Shown here: positions 1 to 7,741 of the stretch, one piece after another
Position numbering within the stretch: the first letter of the stretch is position 1
How the letters are laid out: each line of letters begins with the position of its first letter
Assembly: GCA_019192515.1 (NCBI GenBank)
Contig: JAHCMM010000287.1
Span: 73 to 33,860, forward strand
Source of the DNA: Cyclobacteriaceae bacterium SS2
GTDB taxonomy: Bacteria > Bacteroidota > Bacteroidia > Cytophagales > Cyclobacteriaceae
Length of the DNA stretch: 33,788 nucleotides
Direction of reading: 5' to 3'
Position numbers and translations under genes: made by a program
The notes under the pieces: generated by a model
What the model was told of the DNA's origin: nothing
Database searches by the model: none
Seen by the model: only the letters and a program-made list of their open reading frames with translations

Positions 1-3000
1 TGACAGAAGGACCTGTCAGGCCCAAGCTCCAGGTTCGGTCGTCCATCCCCGATAAACACTGTGACTGTATCCGATGCACAGCCATCCGTATTGGATATGG
101 CTACATCTACGATGGCTGGTGCAGTAAAGGTCACCGATCGGGTAGTGTCCCCGGTTGACCAGTAATATCTCAGATCCGGTCTGTCCACATCCCACGCATT
201 GAGGGTAAGGCTGCCACCACACAGGGCAGTGTCTGAAGGTACCATGGGAAGCTCCGGAATGGTATAAACCGTAATCGTATCTCTAAAGATCGAGTCGACG
301 TCGCATCGGTTACGAAGGGTCAGTGTCACGATGTAGGTGGTGTCGTTTGTGTAAATGTGCGTGGTATCAGGATCGGTAGAGAAATCTGTTCCCGTTCCGT
401 CCCCGAAGTCCCAGGCGTATGTTTCGATAGAAGGATCTCGTCCTGCAGCTGTAAATGTTGTCGGCTGACCCACACAGGCCGTGGTAATACTCATGCCCGG
501 AGGAGGTGGTGTCATCCCCTGAAACTGTACGAAATTCGGGAGCCCCAGTCGACTGATCCTGCCAGCCAGGTTGAAGCCGGTTGCCAATACAGAGGCACCA
601 TTGTCATTCCCATCCGGTGTCTGGATGGTCAGTAGATCCGGACTATTGTCAATAGCGCCGTAGATCACACCATCAGGTCCGGTTTGGAGTGCACCCAATA
701 CACCTCCCTGACCTCCATAGTCAAATTTGGAAGCTTCGATATCCGCTACCTCCGTTGGTCTGCCCAAACTATCGAGGTCGAACTGCATCAGTTTTGAACC
801 ACCACCGATCGTGGAGACATATAAGCGGTTTCCACCCGCTGAAATTTCGATGCCATATGCCTGGCTACCGACTGGTTCACCAATATCAATGGTTCGCCCG
901 TTTGTGATCACACCCGTCGCAAAGTCATAATCACAAATCTCCACTCCATTCAAAGAACTGCTACCACTGGCGGTAGCGATGATGCCGGCCGCAGGAGATA
1001 TTTTCATATATCCCCGGCCCGTAAGCTGATCCTGGTAGGGATCATTTTCCCCGGCAACAGACCAGATAGCGGCGGAGATCCCCTCAGCGATAATCTGATA
1101 GGCCCGGAAAACGTTGTTTCCAAATTCATGTGAGATCACCAGGCTGTTAGCCGTGAACCCTGAGGCAGTCAATCGTTCTGTCATATCATTTGCCAGTACA
1201 TTGTTCTTGCTGATGACTTCACCGCGAGCAGTATCTCCCTTTAAATCCACGATGGAATACTTGAGCTGATACTCAAAATCACCATACACTTCTTCGGTGG
1301 TAAATATCCAGTATAGCGTGGCATCGTCAGCAAATGGGATGATGATGGCGGATTGCGCCGCCGTATTTTCCCCACCTATGTTCGTGCCATTGAGCATTAC
1401 ATTGTGTTCCTTGTTCCAGACCGTGACCCCATCCGTATAGAAGAGCAATTGACCGCCAATATCTGATATCGTCGCGCACCCCTCGGGCGAGAGCATCATA
1501 TTGGCATCCGCGAGGGGCGTCGGGGGTGCCGTATTGAAGTCTATCCCCGCCATTTCTCCAAAATACCACTGATTGGCTACCTGGTTGGCTACTCCGTATT
1601 CTGTTACCACAATGTCATCAAACACTGTACATCCATTGGGCCCCGTCACCTCTACCCAATATGTTCCGGCAGTATCAATGGTGATGATTTGGGAAGTTTC
1701 CCCGGTACTCCACACATACCTGATGCCTCCTGCCCCGGCATCCAGGTCCAGGGTTTCGTCCACGCATATGGTGGTGTCATTTCCCAGGTCAACAGTGAAA
1801 GAGCTGTCAGGAATGTCAATCGGCATGACGATGGTATCGGCCCGACCGTTTAGGCCTACGATGAGTGATACAAAACTTCCCCCGGCAGCCATAAATTCAT
1901 GTACGGGCGAAACAGCTGTAGAAGTGGTCCCATCCCCAAAATCCCAGAAATAGCTGGTGGGTATTGGCCTTACAAAAGGCACAAATTTCGTGGCATTCAT
2001 GAAACAGCTGTCATAATAAGTAAAGTTTATCGAGTCAAAAGCTGGCATAAACTCAGGTGCAAATGCAGGAAACTGTCGTCCGTTAAAATCTTCGTCAAAT
2101 ACAAGGCTGTCATACACCGTGAGTGCTGCTACACTATCTGCAAAGTCGATACGTCCGAGCCTAAAAGGTCCCCCGTTGGTTAGCTGATACAGGTGATAGA
2201 TCTTGTCGTCGATACCCCGTTTCAACCCCCAGCTTCTGTTGAAGGAATAGGGAAGAATATTATTCACCGCCGCTAATGTATCCTGGGTGTCATATTGGTA
2301 GAGTTCACCTGGATTAGTGCCATCACCATTTCGGGAGAGATAAAGCTTGGTGCCATCGGCTGACCATTCCAGGTCATAGACCACATCCGGTCCGCTATCG
2401 GGAAATCCGGTATTCAATACTCTCCTGTTGAATGTAAGTGTACCTGTGCCACGATCAAAATCCAGTAGCTGGATATTTCTGTTGGCTGCCCGGCTGGCAA
2501 CTGCCAGTGTAGATGAATTAGGATGGAAGGCAAAAGCCGATGCCTCAAAGCCAGGTACTGTTACATTCACAAAGTTGAATGTTTGCGTGGCACCAACACC
2601 TCCTGGATTAATTTCTGTTACGTGGAAGTCGAAGGTGGTCCTGTTTTGAGTAATTAACCAGTAAGTGTCAAAATCCCGGCCCTCAATGATGATCATGGCT
2701 TCAGATGGATCGGTGAGCCCCGTAGGCTGATTTGCCTGGGTAAGATCTCCGAGAGGGTACTGGGCTACTGTGCTGTTTCCCACGATGGAAGCGTCCACCA
2801 CACTGTATTGTATTTCATTTGGGCCTGTGCTTCCAGGGTTGGTGAAAAAGTAATATCTGTTCGTGCCGTCTGGGAAGGGGGAGGTAACCACGGGCTGATT
2901 GATAGATGAGTTTCCATTAAGGGTGGTGCCCCCGGCTATGGTAGGCAGCAGCTGATGTGAGGCGTCATAAATTCTTTGGCCATCGCTGTAAAACATGAGA

Positions 3001-3218
3001 TTACCGGTGATATGATTACTGACAACCCCTGATCCACCAGTACCGAATACAGGGTTTTGAAAGTCGAAAGACTCAGGATCGCGACCATTTTTATCAAAAA
3101 TGAAATGCTGGTCAGAGTTACCAAAATACCATTGAGTCTCTACGATGTCCTGAGAAAAGAGGGTCTGGGAGGCGAAAAGTCCCAAAATAAAAATTACACC
3201 TGAATAAAATTTTGACAT
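1..3218 (-). CDS. Giant secreted PKD-domain surface protein, 3' end cut by the window edge
   Basis: The reading frame is open from an ATG at 3218 to the window's left edge (about 1072 codons visible), with no stop or frameshift. Residues 1-23 form a signal peptide ending FSQ before DIVETQW. The visible part is built from two similar units of about 515 residues. Each starts with a WYFG motif (W30 and W551), continues with a region resembling a beta-propeller or lectin-like fold (FYSDG and FYTDG, then a series of short strands), and contains a PKD domain with WDFGDG (W425 and W936). Ig-like stretches containing WSTGET or WSTGDT and NGC or DGC follow. Such proteins in Bacteroidota are usually exported by the type IX system and carry a gliding-motility-type C-terminal domain, which here would lie outside the window. 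The divergent PorP/SprF gene supports this. Ligand and exact function are unknown. Confidence 0.88.
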   Translation of the reverse strand, partial: MSKFYSGVIFILGLFASQTLFSQDIVETQWYFGNSDQHFIFDKNGRDPESFDFQNPVFGTGGSGVVSNHITGNLMFYSDGQRIYDASHQLLPTIAGGTTLNGNSSINQPVVTSPFPDGTNRYYFFTNPGSTGPNEIQYSVVDASIVGNSTVAQYPLGDLTQANQPTGLTDPSEAMIIIEGRDFDTYWLITQNRTTFDFHVTEINPGGVGATQTFNFVNVTVPGFEASAFAFHPNSSTLAVASRAANRNIQLLDFDRGTGTLTFNRRVLNTGFPDSGPDVVYDLEWSADGTKLYLSRNGDGTNPGELYQYDTQDTLAAVNNILPYSFNRSWGLKRGIDDKIYHLYQLTNGGPFRLGRIDFADSVAALTVYDSLVFDEDFNGRQFPAFAPEFMPAFDSINFTYYDSCFMNATKFVPFVRPIPTSYFWDFGDGTTSTAVSPVHEFMAAGGSFVSLIVGLNGRADTIVMPIDIPDSSFTVDLGNDTTICVDETLDLDAGAGGIRYVWSTGETSQIITIDTAGTYWVEVTGPNGCTVFDDIVVTEYGVANQVANQWYFGEMAGIDFNTAPPTPLADANMMLSPEGCATISDIGGQLLFYTDGVTVWNKEHNVMLNGTNIGGENTAAQSAIIIPFADDATLYWIFTTEEVYGDFEYQLKYSIVDLKGDTARGEVISKNNVLANDMTERLTASGFTANSLVISHEFGNNVFRAYQIIAEGISAAIWSVAGENDPYQDQLTGRGYMKISPAAGIIATASGSSSLNGVEICDYDFATGVITNGRTIDIGEPVGSQAYGIEISAGGNRLYVSTIGGGSKLMQFDLDSLGRPTEVADIEASKFDYGGQGGVLGALQTGPDGVIYGAIDNSPDLLTIQTPDGNDNGASVLATGFNLAGRISRLGLPNFVQFQGMTPPPPGMSITTACVGQPTTFTAAGRDPSIETYAWDFGDGTGTDFSTDPDTTHIYTNDTTYIVTLTLRNRCDVDSIFRDTITVYTIPELPMVPSDTALCGGSLTLNAWDVDRPDLRYYWSTGDTTRSVTFTAPAIVDVAISNTDGCASDTVTVFIGDGRPNLELGPDRSFC

Positions 3219-3265
3219 ATAATCCTTAAAACATCTCCACCAATATACTTGTTCAACACATTAAA

Positions 3266-3273
3266 CAAAATTA
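3266..3273 (-). promoter_or_regulatory. Candidate -7 promoter box for the giant surface protein gene
   Basis: On the minus strand this reads TAATTTTG, an exact match to the Bacteroidota -7 consensus TAnnTTTG. It lies 47 nt upstream of the ATG at 3218, in the divergent intergenic region shared with the PorP/SprF gene. No clear TTG-type -33 element is visible at the expected distance, and the region is AT-rich, so a chance match is possible. Confidence 0.4.
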
Positions 3274-3347
3274 AGGTAAAATACTAACGCCCTAATTTTC
3301 GTTACATTACGTAGTTTAGCAGTTTTATTGGACAATTAATACTCCAG

Positions 3348-4415
3348 TTGAATAGATCAAACAGGTTATACCAATTAGCTTCAGGCTGTGTCTCCTTTTG
3401 GGTGGTGGTTTTTTCGCTTGTGAATATAAATAATTTACAGGCACAGGACCCACAATTTTCACAGTATTATGCAGCACCCATGTACCTCAATCCGGGATTG
3501 GTAGGGATCAACCAAAAAGGACGGGCGGGAATCAACTACCGCAACCAGTGGCCTTCCATCGCCGCGAACTTCGAAACCTATTCCTTTACCATGGAGTACA
3601 ACTGGGAAGATTACTTCAGCAGTGCGGGGATCATCGTCAATACAGACAGAGAGGGCATTGCCGGATTACAATCAACGAGTGTAGGGCTGCAGTATGCCTA
3701 CCAGGTGAGATTGAATTACCGATGGACCTTCCGGCCGGGGATTGAATTTTCATACTACTGGAGAGACATCAACTTTGATCAGCTCACCTTTGGCGATCAG
3801 TTTGACCAGACCGGGCAGGTACGACCTGTTACCGGTGAAACGTTTGATACTGGTTTGAATGCAAGATTTTTTGATATGGCCCTTGGAGGGGTTGTTTTCA
3901 ATCCTAATGCCTGGTTTGGATATGCCATGCACCATGTGTTGGAGCCCAATCAGTCTATCGCCGGTGGAGATTCTCCGCTACCCAGGCGCATTAGCATCCA
4001 TGGAGGTTATAAAATACCTTTTACAGCCATCAACAAGCGTGCTACTTTGAATCCCGAAGGGAGGGAACGTAGTATGACCCCTTCTGTAAATTACCGGATA
4101 CAAGGGGAGTTTGACCAATTGGATCTGGGGCTGTATTTTACCCTGGAGCCAATCCTTTTAGGGACCTGGTATCGCGGGATCCCGATCCGAAACGTGGATG
4201 GAGTGGCCAACAGTGAATCGGTGATTTTTATGATTGGATTCAGTAAGAAAAACCTTACCATCGGTTATAGCTTCGATTACACCATTTCTGACCTGGGGAT
4301 CCAAAGTGGTGGTGCCCATGAAGTATCTATTGCCTACGCCTTTAGCCTGGCTGATCCCAGGAAGCCTCCAAAAAATGTGCGGGAGCTGAGCTGTCCGATA
4401 CCGTTTATCTTCTAA
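3348..4415 (+). CDS. PorP/SprF family type IX secretion membrane protein
   Basis: A 355-residue protein with a signal peptide (hydrophobic core around residues 15-30, cleavage likely after LQAQ). It then has the family signature DPQFSQYYAAPMYLNPGLVG, followed by beta-strand-rich sequence typical of an outer-membrane barrel. In this family SprF is needed for export of the adhesin SprB and PorP is a type IX component; relatives are usually encoded beside a large secreted protein carrying a type B sorting domain. Here the neighbour is the divergent giant PKD protein, which is therefore the likely client. The start is a TTG: an in-frame stop lies at 3312-3314 and the first in-frame ATG falls after the signature, so TTG at 3348 is the only common start codon that keeps the signal peptide. 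Confidence 0.9.
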   Translation: MNRSNRLYQLASGCVSFWVVVFSLVNINNLQAQDPQFSQYYAAPMYLNPGLVGINQKGRAGINYRNQWPSIAANFETYSFTMEYNWEDYFSSAGIIVNTDREGIAGLQSTSVGLQYAYQVRLNYRWTFRPGIEFSYYWRDINFDQLTFGDQFDQTGQVRPVTGETFDTGLNARFFDMALGGVVFNPNAWFGYAMHHVLEPNQSIAGGDSPLPRRISIHGGYKIPFTAINKRATLNPEGRERSMTPSVNYRIQGEFDQLDLGLYFTLEPILLGTWYRGIPIRNVDGVANSESVIFMIGFSKKNLTIGYSFDYTISDLGIQSGGAHEVSIAYAFSLADPRKPPKNVRELSCPIPFIF

Positions 4416-4438
4416 GAAAGCATTTCCCTTATCCTGTT

Positions 4439-4446
4439 AACTTTGC
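4439..4446 (+). promoter_or_regulatory. Candidate -7 promoter box for the M48 protease gene, possibly giving a leaderless mRNA
   Basis: TAACTTTG matches the Bacteroidota -7 consensus TAnnTTTG exactly. It ends only 5 nt before the ATG at 4452, so transcription would begin at or next to the start codon. The position also argues against the in-frame TTG at 4443, which lies inside the box. No -33 TTG is evident. Confidence 0.45.
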
Positions 4447-4451
4447 GCGTC

Positions 4452-5690
4452 ATGAACAACGAGGTGATATTGATTCTTATGCTGATTTTCGTATCGGCAG
4501 ATTTTGCGCTTGAGCGGATACTTTCTGTACTAAATGCTAAGAGTGGTAAAAAGCCCATCCCCAGGGCTCTGGAGGGTATTTATGACGAAGCAAAATATCA
4601 GAAGTCTCAGGATTATAACCAGACGGTTACACGGTTTGGCAATATCACCGCTACTTTGAGTTTTGTGATCACCATCGCAGCACTTTACTTTGGGTGGTTC
4701 GGATTACTGGATCAGTGGGTAAGGGGATTCTTCACCAATGAGATCCTGGTCTCCCTGGCTTTCTTCGGAGCTATATTCGTATTTTCTGAGGCGACAGGTA
4801 CACCGTTTTCGTATTACAAGAATTTTGTAATTGAAGAGAAATTCGGGTTCAACAAGATGACCATCCGTACGTTTTGGATGGATAAAATCAAAGGTTTGAT
4901 CATCACAGTTTTGATCGGGGGGGTGTTGATCGTAGCCCTGCTATACCTGGTGCAAATCATGGGAGAGGGCTTTTGGGTTTATTTCTGGGTGATTATCACG
5001 GCTTTTGTCCTGTTTATGAATGTGTTTTATACCTCGTGGATACTGCCTTTGTTCAACAAGCTGACCCCAATGGAGGACGGAGAGCTTTATCAATCCATCA
5101 AAGGGTATAGCGAAAAGGTGAATTTCCCGCTCAGCAACATCTTTGTGATGGACGGGTCCAAGCGATCCAGCAAGGGGAATGCCTTTTTCAGTGGTTTTGG
5201 GAAGCGCAAAAAGGTCGTGCTGTTCGATACACTTATTGAGAAGCATACGGTGGAGGAGCTCACAGCTGTGTTTGCGCATGAGGTTGGTCATTTCAAGAAA
5301 AAGCACATTGTGTATTCAACAATCGTCAGTATCCTGACTACGGGGCTGATGCTTTATCTGCTGTCACTGATGATCGATAACCAGGAAGTGAGCATCGCCA
5401 TGGGTGGGTCGGTATCAGCGATCCATCTCAACATTCTGGCGTTTGGGATTTTGTTCACGCCTGTTTCCAGGATCCTTGGCATCCTGAGTAACCTCCAAAG
5501 CCGAAAATACGAGTATGAAGCCGATCGCTATGCTGATGATACCTATGATGGTAAACCTCTGATCACGGCCCTGAAAACCATGAGCAGCGACCACCTGACA
5601 AACCTTACACCGCACCCGGCTTATGTGTTTCTACATTATTCTCATCCTACTTTATTGCAAAGGATGGAGGCACTAGAAGGTAAAAAGTAA
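4452..5690 (+). CDS. Ste24-type M48 family zinc membrane endopeptidase (CAAX-protease homologue)
   Basis: 412 residues, the usual length for the M48A/Ste24 family. The zinc motif HEVGH lies at residues 276-280, and the third zinc ligand is in KYEYEAD (E356). Several hydrophobic segments (about residues 3-18, 65-85, 95-115, 148-170, 177-197, 288-308 and 325-345) match the multi-helix Ste24 chamber architecture. The C-terminal HYSHPTLLQRMEAL is typical of the family. Yeast Ste24 cleaves prenylated CAAX proteins. Bacteria lack that pathway, so a role in membrane protein quality control is more likely (inference). ATG 4452 is preferred over TTG 4443 because of the promoter-like box between them. 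It lies 36 nt after the PorP/SprF gene but probably has its own promoter. Confidence 0.9.
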   Translation: MNNEVILILMLIFVSADFALERILSVLNAKSGKKPIPRALEGIYDEAKYQKSQDYNQTVTRFGNITATLSFVITIAALYFGWFGLLDQWVRGFFTNEILVSLAFFGAIFVFSEATGTPFSYYKNFVIEEKFGFNKMTIRTFWMDKIKGLIITVLIGGVLIVALLYLVQIMGEGFWVYFWVIITAFVLFMNVFYTSWILPLFNKLTPMEDGELYQSIKGYSEKVNFPLSNIFVMDGSKRSSKGNAFFSGFGKRKKVVLFDTLIEKHTVEELTAVFAHEVGHFKKKHIVYSTIVSILTTGLMLYLLSLMIDNQEVSIAMGGSVSAIHLNILAFGILFTPVSRILGILSNLQSRKYEYEADRYADDTYDGKPLITALKTMSSDHLTNLTPHPAYVFLHYSHPTLLQRMEALEGKK

Positions 5691-5703
5691 AGTAGAACCA
5701 TCA

Positions 5704-5803
5704 AGCTTCATATCGGTGTTGTCACCGACAATTAGGCATGCCTTCAAAAGTTGGTATTAAGAGAACCATCAAGCCATAAGGTAATTTAGACTTCAATTCT
5801 CGC
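5704..5803 (+). repeat. Imperfect direct repeat, copy 1
   Basis: This segment aligns by eye along its whole length with 5990-6086, at roughly 80% identity with a few one-base indels. Both start AGCTTCAT, both contain AGTTGG followed by TATTAAG near the middle, and both end TTAGACTTCA plus TTCTCG. This copy contains a perfect 6-bp hairpin, TCGGTG-TTGT-CACCGA, at about 5713-5728. Confidence 0.75.
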
Positions 5804-5855
5804 CTGCAGGGTTAAGCCAAACTCTCTATAAAGCCCAATTCACCATCAAGAAATT

Positions 5856-5879
5856 GTATTATTCTATTAAGAATAATAC
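5856..5879. repeat. Perfect 10-bp inverted repeat with a 4-nt loop
   Basis: Left arm GTATTATTCT (5856-5865), loop ATTA, right arm AGAATAATAC (5870-5879). The arms are exact reverse complements. The stem is AT-rich and not followed by a T run, so it is not a classic intrinsic terminator, although it lies downstream of the protease gene. Confidence 0.8.
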
Positions 5880-5905
5880 TATGATACAGTAGTGTTCGTC
5901 CAGTG

Positions 5906-5949
5906 TAGCTCCACACTTCCTCCACACTAGCTCCACACTTCTTCCACAC
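5906..5949. repeat. 22-bp tandem repeat, two units
   Basis: Units 5906-5927 and 5928-5949 differ at a single base. Each begins TAGCTCCACACTTC, and each contains TCCACAC as an internal sub-repeat. The tract is C-rich on the plus strand, unlike the AT-rich flanks. Confidence 0.85.
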
Positions 5950-5989
5950 CCCCTGTAGTAAGGGTTTCAATTGCATCTAAATAATATAG

Positions 5990-6086
5990 AGCTTCATGTC
6001 GGTGTCGCACCAACAAATAAGCGTGCATTCAAAGTTGGATATTAAGAAAACCATTGGGGCATTAAGGAATTAGACTTCACTTCTCG
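5990..6086 (+). repeat. Imperfect direct repeat, copy 2
   Basis: Second copy of the unit at 5704-5803, starting 286 bp after it. The hairpin seen in copy 1 is weaker here: GGTG-TCG-CACC pairs, but the outer C faces an A. The stem has therefore not been strictly conserved by compensatory change. Confidence 0.75.
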
Positions 6087-6212
6087 TTCTATCACTTGTG
6101 ACGGTCAAAAGAAATCATTACTTTAATCCTTAGGTAAGAATGGACAGATATATCCATTGAGATGTTACCATTTAATATTAAGCAATCCACTCACAATTAA
6201 CCGCATAACCAA

Positions 6213-6659
6213 ATGAAATCCGTATTGATCATCTTACTAATATTTGTTGTATCCAGCTATAACATCCTCGGTCAGGAGCAAAACGAATCAAAAGAGCTCA
6301 AGCCAGATGTTTATATCGACGGAGAAATGTATAACTACAAGATATTTGAGCTGTTGGATCTGGAAAAGATCGAGTCTGTCAGCGTATTGAACAGAGAAGA
6401 GGCACTGGAAAAATACGGCGCTGAAAATGGTGTGATTCTGGTAAAGACCAGACTAGTTGAATTGGAGGCTGGGGAGCGTAGTGGTGCTAGCTCGGAAAAG
6501 CATCTTATCATCATCGATGGTGAAGTTGCCGATAGCGATGATTTGATCATTTTGAATCGCAAGGATGTAAAGTCTGTCAGGGTATTGAAGGGGCAGGAAT
6601 CCAAAGAAAAATACAATGCCCCGAATGGGGTTGTGATTATTACAACCAAAAAGAAGTGA
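6213..6659 (+). CDS. Small secreted protein with two TonB-plug-like repeats
   Basis: 148 residues with a signal peptide (MKSVLIILLIFVVSSYNILG, then Q). The mature part holds two similar units. Unit 1 (about residues 30-78) runs from DVYIDGE through IESVSVLNREEALEKYG to NGVILVKT. Unit 2 (about 95-148) runs from LIIIDGE through VKSVRVLKGQESKEKY to NGVVIITTKK. The motif (V-x-VL-x5-KYG-x-NGV-I-x-T) is the one found at the plug of TonB-dependent receptors and in the periplasmic tails of some Bacteroidota M56 sensor proteins. No barrel or protease is attached. The function is unknown; a periplasmic binding or regulatory role is a guess. It converges with gpsA, 17 nt away, and follows the repeat-rich region. 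Confidence 0.8.
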   Translation: MKSVLIILLIFVVSSYNILGQEQNESKELKPDVYIDGEMYNYKIFELLDLEKIESVSVLNREEALEKYGAENGVILVKTRLVELEAGERSGASSEKHLIIIDGEVADSDDLIILNRKDVKSVRVLKGQESKEKYNAPNGVVIITTKKK

Positions 6660-6676
6660 TGGCATAAATCAGGAGC

Positions 6677-7741
6677 CTACAGAAAATCAATCTCTGCCCT
6701 GAAAGGGAACTTCATCAGGAATTTGTGAGCATCATTCACATTCATCTCCTTCTTGATGATCCTAAAGAGGGTTTCTGTGATCGGACAGCGTACTTTGTAA
6801 GTAATAGACAATGCGTGGATGATCTCAATGGTCTTGATTCCCTCGGCAACCTCTTCCATGCTGTTGATGATATCATCAATATCTTCTCCCTGTGCGAGTC
6901 GATAGCCGACGGAATAGTTTCTACTCAGGTTACTACCTGCTGTGGCAATCAGGTCACCGACACCAGCCAATCCTAAAAAGGCACTGGCATTTCCCCCAAG
7001 TGCCGTCCCGATGTGCACCATCTCCACCAGTCCACGGCTGATAAACAGTGCGCTGGCATTGGCACCAAGTCCAAGTCCGGCGATGGTACCTGCACCCACA
7101 GCGATGATGTTTTTCAGCACCCCACAGAGTTCTATTCCAATGAGGTCGTTGCTACCATAGATAAGAAACCGGTCGTTTTTCAGCAGCTGCTCACCCATCT
7201 TGATCACCTCGTCGAAATGGCTGGCTACTACAGTAGCTGCAGGTTTCTTTTCGCTAATCTCACGAGCCAGGTTAGGTCCTGCCAGGCAGCCCACCCGCAC
7301 TACCTGGCTTTCTTCCTGGATCACCTCGCTCATCGTCTTCACGTGCTCACGGGTCAGTGGATTTCTGGAGTTGATCTTTTCACTCTGCACCATCTCAAGG
7401 TCCAGACCTTTGGTGCCATGGATCAGGATGTGATAGGGCCTTAAGAAAGGGCTCATCTTGCGCATCATGTCCCGGAAATTGGCCGAAGGGATGATGGGAA
7501 AAATCACATTACATGACTTAGTCACCTTCTCAATGTCGTTGGTGACCTCGACCAGATCATCCAGCTTCTGACCGCTTGACATCCGTTCCCGCTGAAACTT
7601 CTCTGCGCGCTCCGGTGTACGGGCATAGAGGAGGACTGGGTTTTTCTTCTCGGCCAGCAAATTAGCCATGGCAGTGCCAAAGCTTCCTGCTCCTATTACG
7701 CCTACAGGCTGATTAGATGTAGTTTTCGAGACCATAACCAT
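6677..7741 (-). CDS. gpsA: NAD(P)-dependent glycerol-3-phosphate dehydrogenase
   Basis: 354 residues. The N-terminal Rossmann fold has GAGSFGTA at residues 17-24. The middle contains GPNLARE and the lysine-bearing CGVLKNIIAVGAG segment, followed by GLGLGANASALFISRG and LAGVGDLIATAGSNLSRN; all are hallmarks of GpsA. The cytosolic enzyme reduces dihydroxyacetone phosphate to sn-glycerol 3-phosphate for phospholipid synthesis. The gene overlaps the end of the upstream acyltransferase gene by 29 bp, so the two are almost certainly cotranscribed and supply consecutive steps. An ATG at 7735, two codons inside, is an alternative start; either keeps the overlap. Confidence 0.96.
   Translation of the reverse strand: MVMVSKTTSNQPVGVIGAGSFGTAMANLLAEKKNPVLLYARTPERAEKFQRERMSSGQKLDDLVEVTNDIEKVTKSCNVIFPIIPSANFRDMMRKMSPFLRPYHILIHGTKGLDLEMVQSEKINSRNPLTREHVKTMSEVIQEESQVVRVGCLAGPNLAREISEKKPAATVVASHFDEVIKMGEQLLKNDRFLIYGSNDLIGIELCGVLKNIIAVGAGTIAGLGLGANASALFISRGLVEMVHIGTALGGNASAFLGLAGVGDLIATAGSNLSRNYSVGYRLAQGEDIDDIINSMEEVAEGIKTIEIIHALSITYKVRCPITETLFRIIKKEMNVNDAHKFLMKFPFRAEIDFL

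Larger units (their letters stand above)
5691..6212. other. 522-bp non-coding region rich in repeats
   Basis: No convincing coding frame lies between the protease gene and the small secreted protein gene. The stretch holds an imperfect direct duplication of about 100 bp, a perfect 10-bp inverted repeat and a 22-bp tandem repeat, listed separately. No tRNA, IS end or target-site duplication was recognised. Confidence 0.7.

Noticed and set aside
5691-6212. A CRISPR array or coding gene in the repeat-rich gap
   Set aside because: The repeats are not regularly spaced with unique spacers, and no long codon-like frame is convincing.
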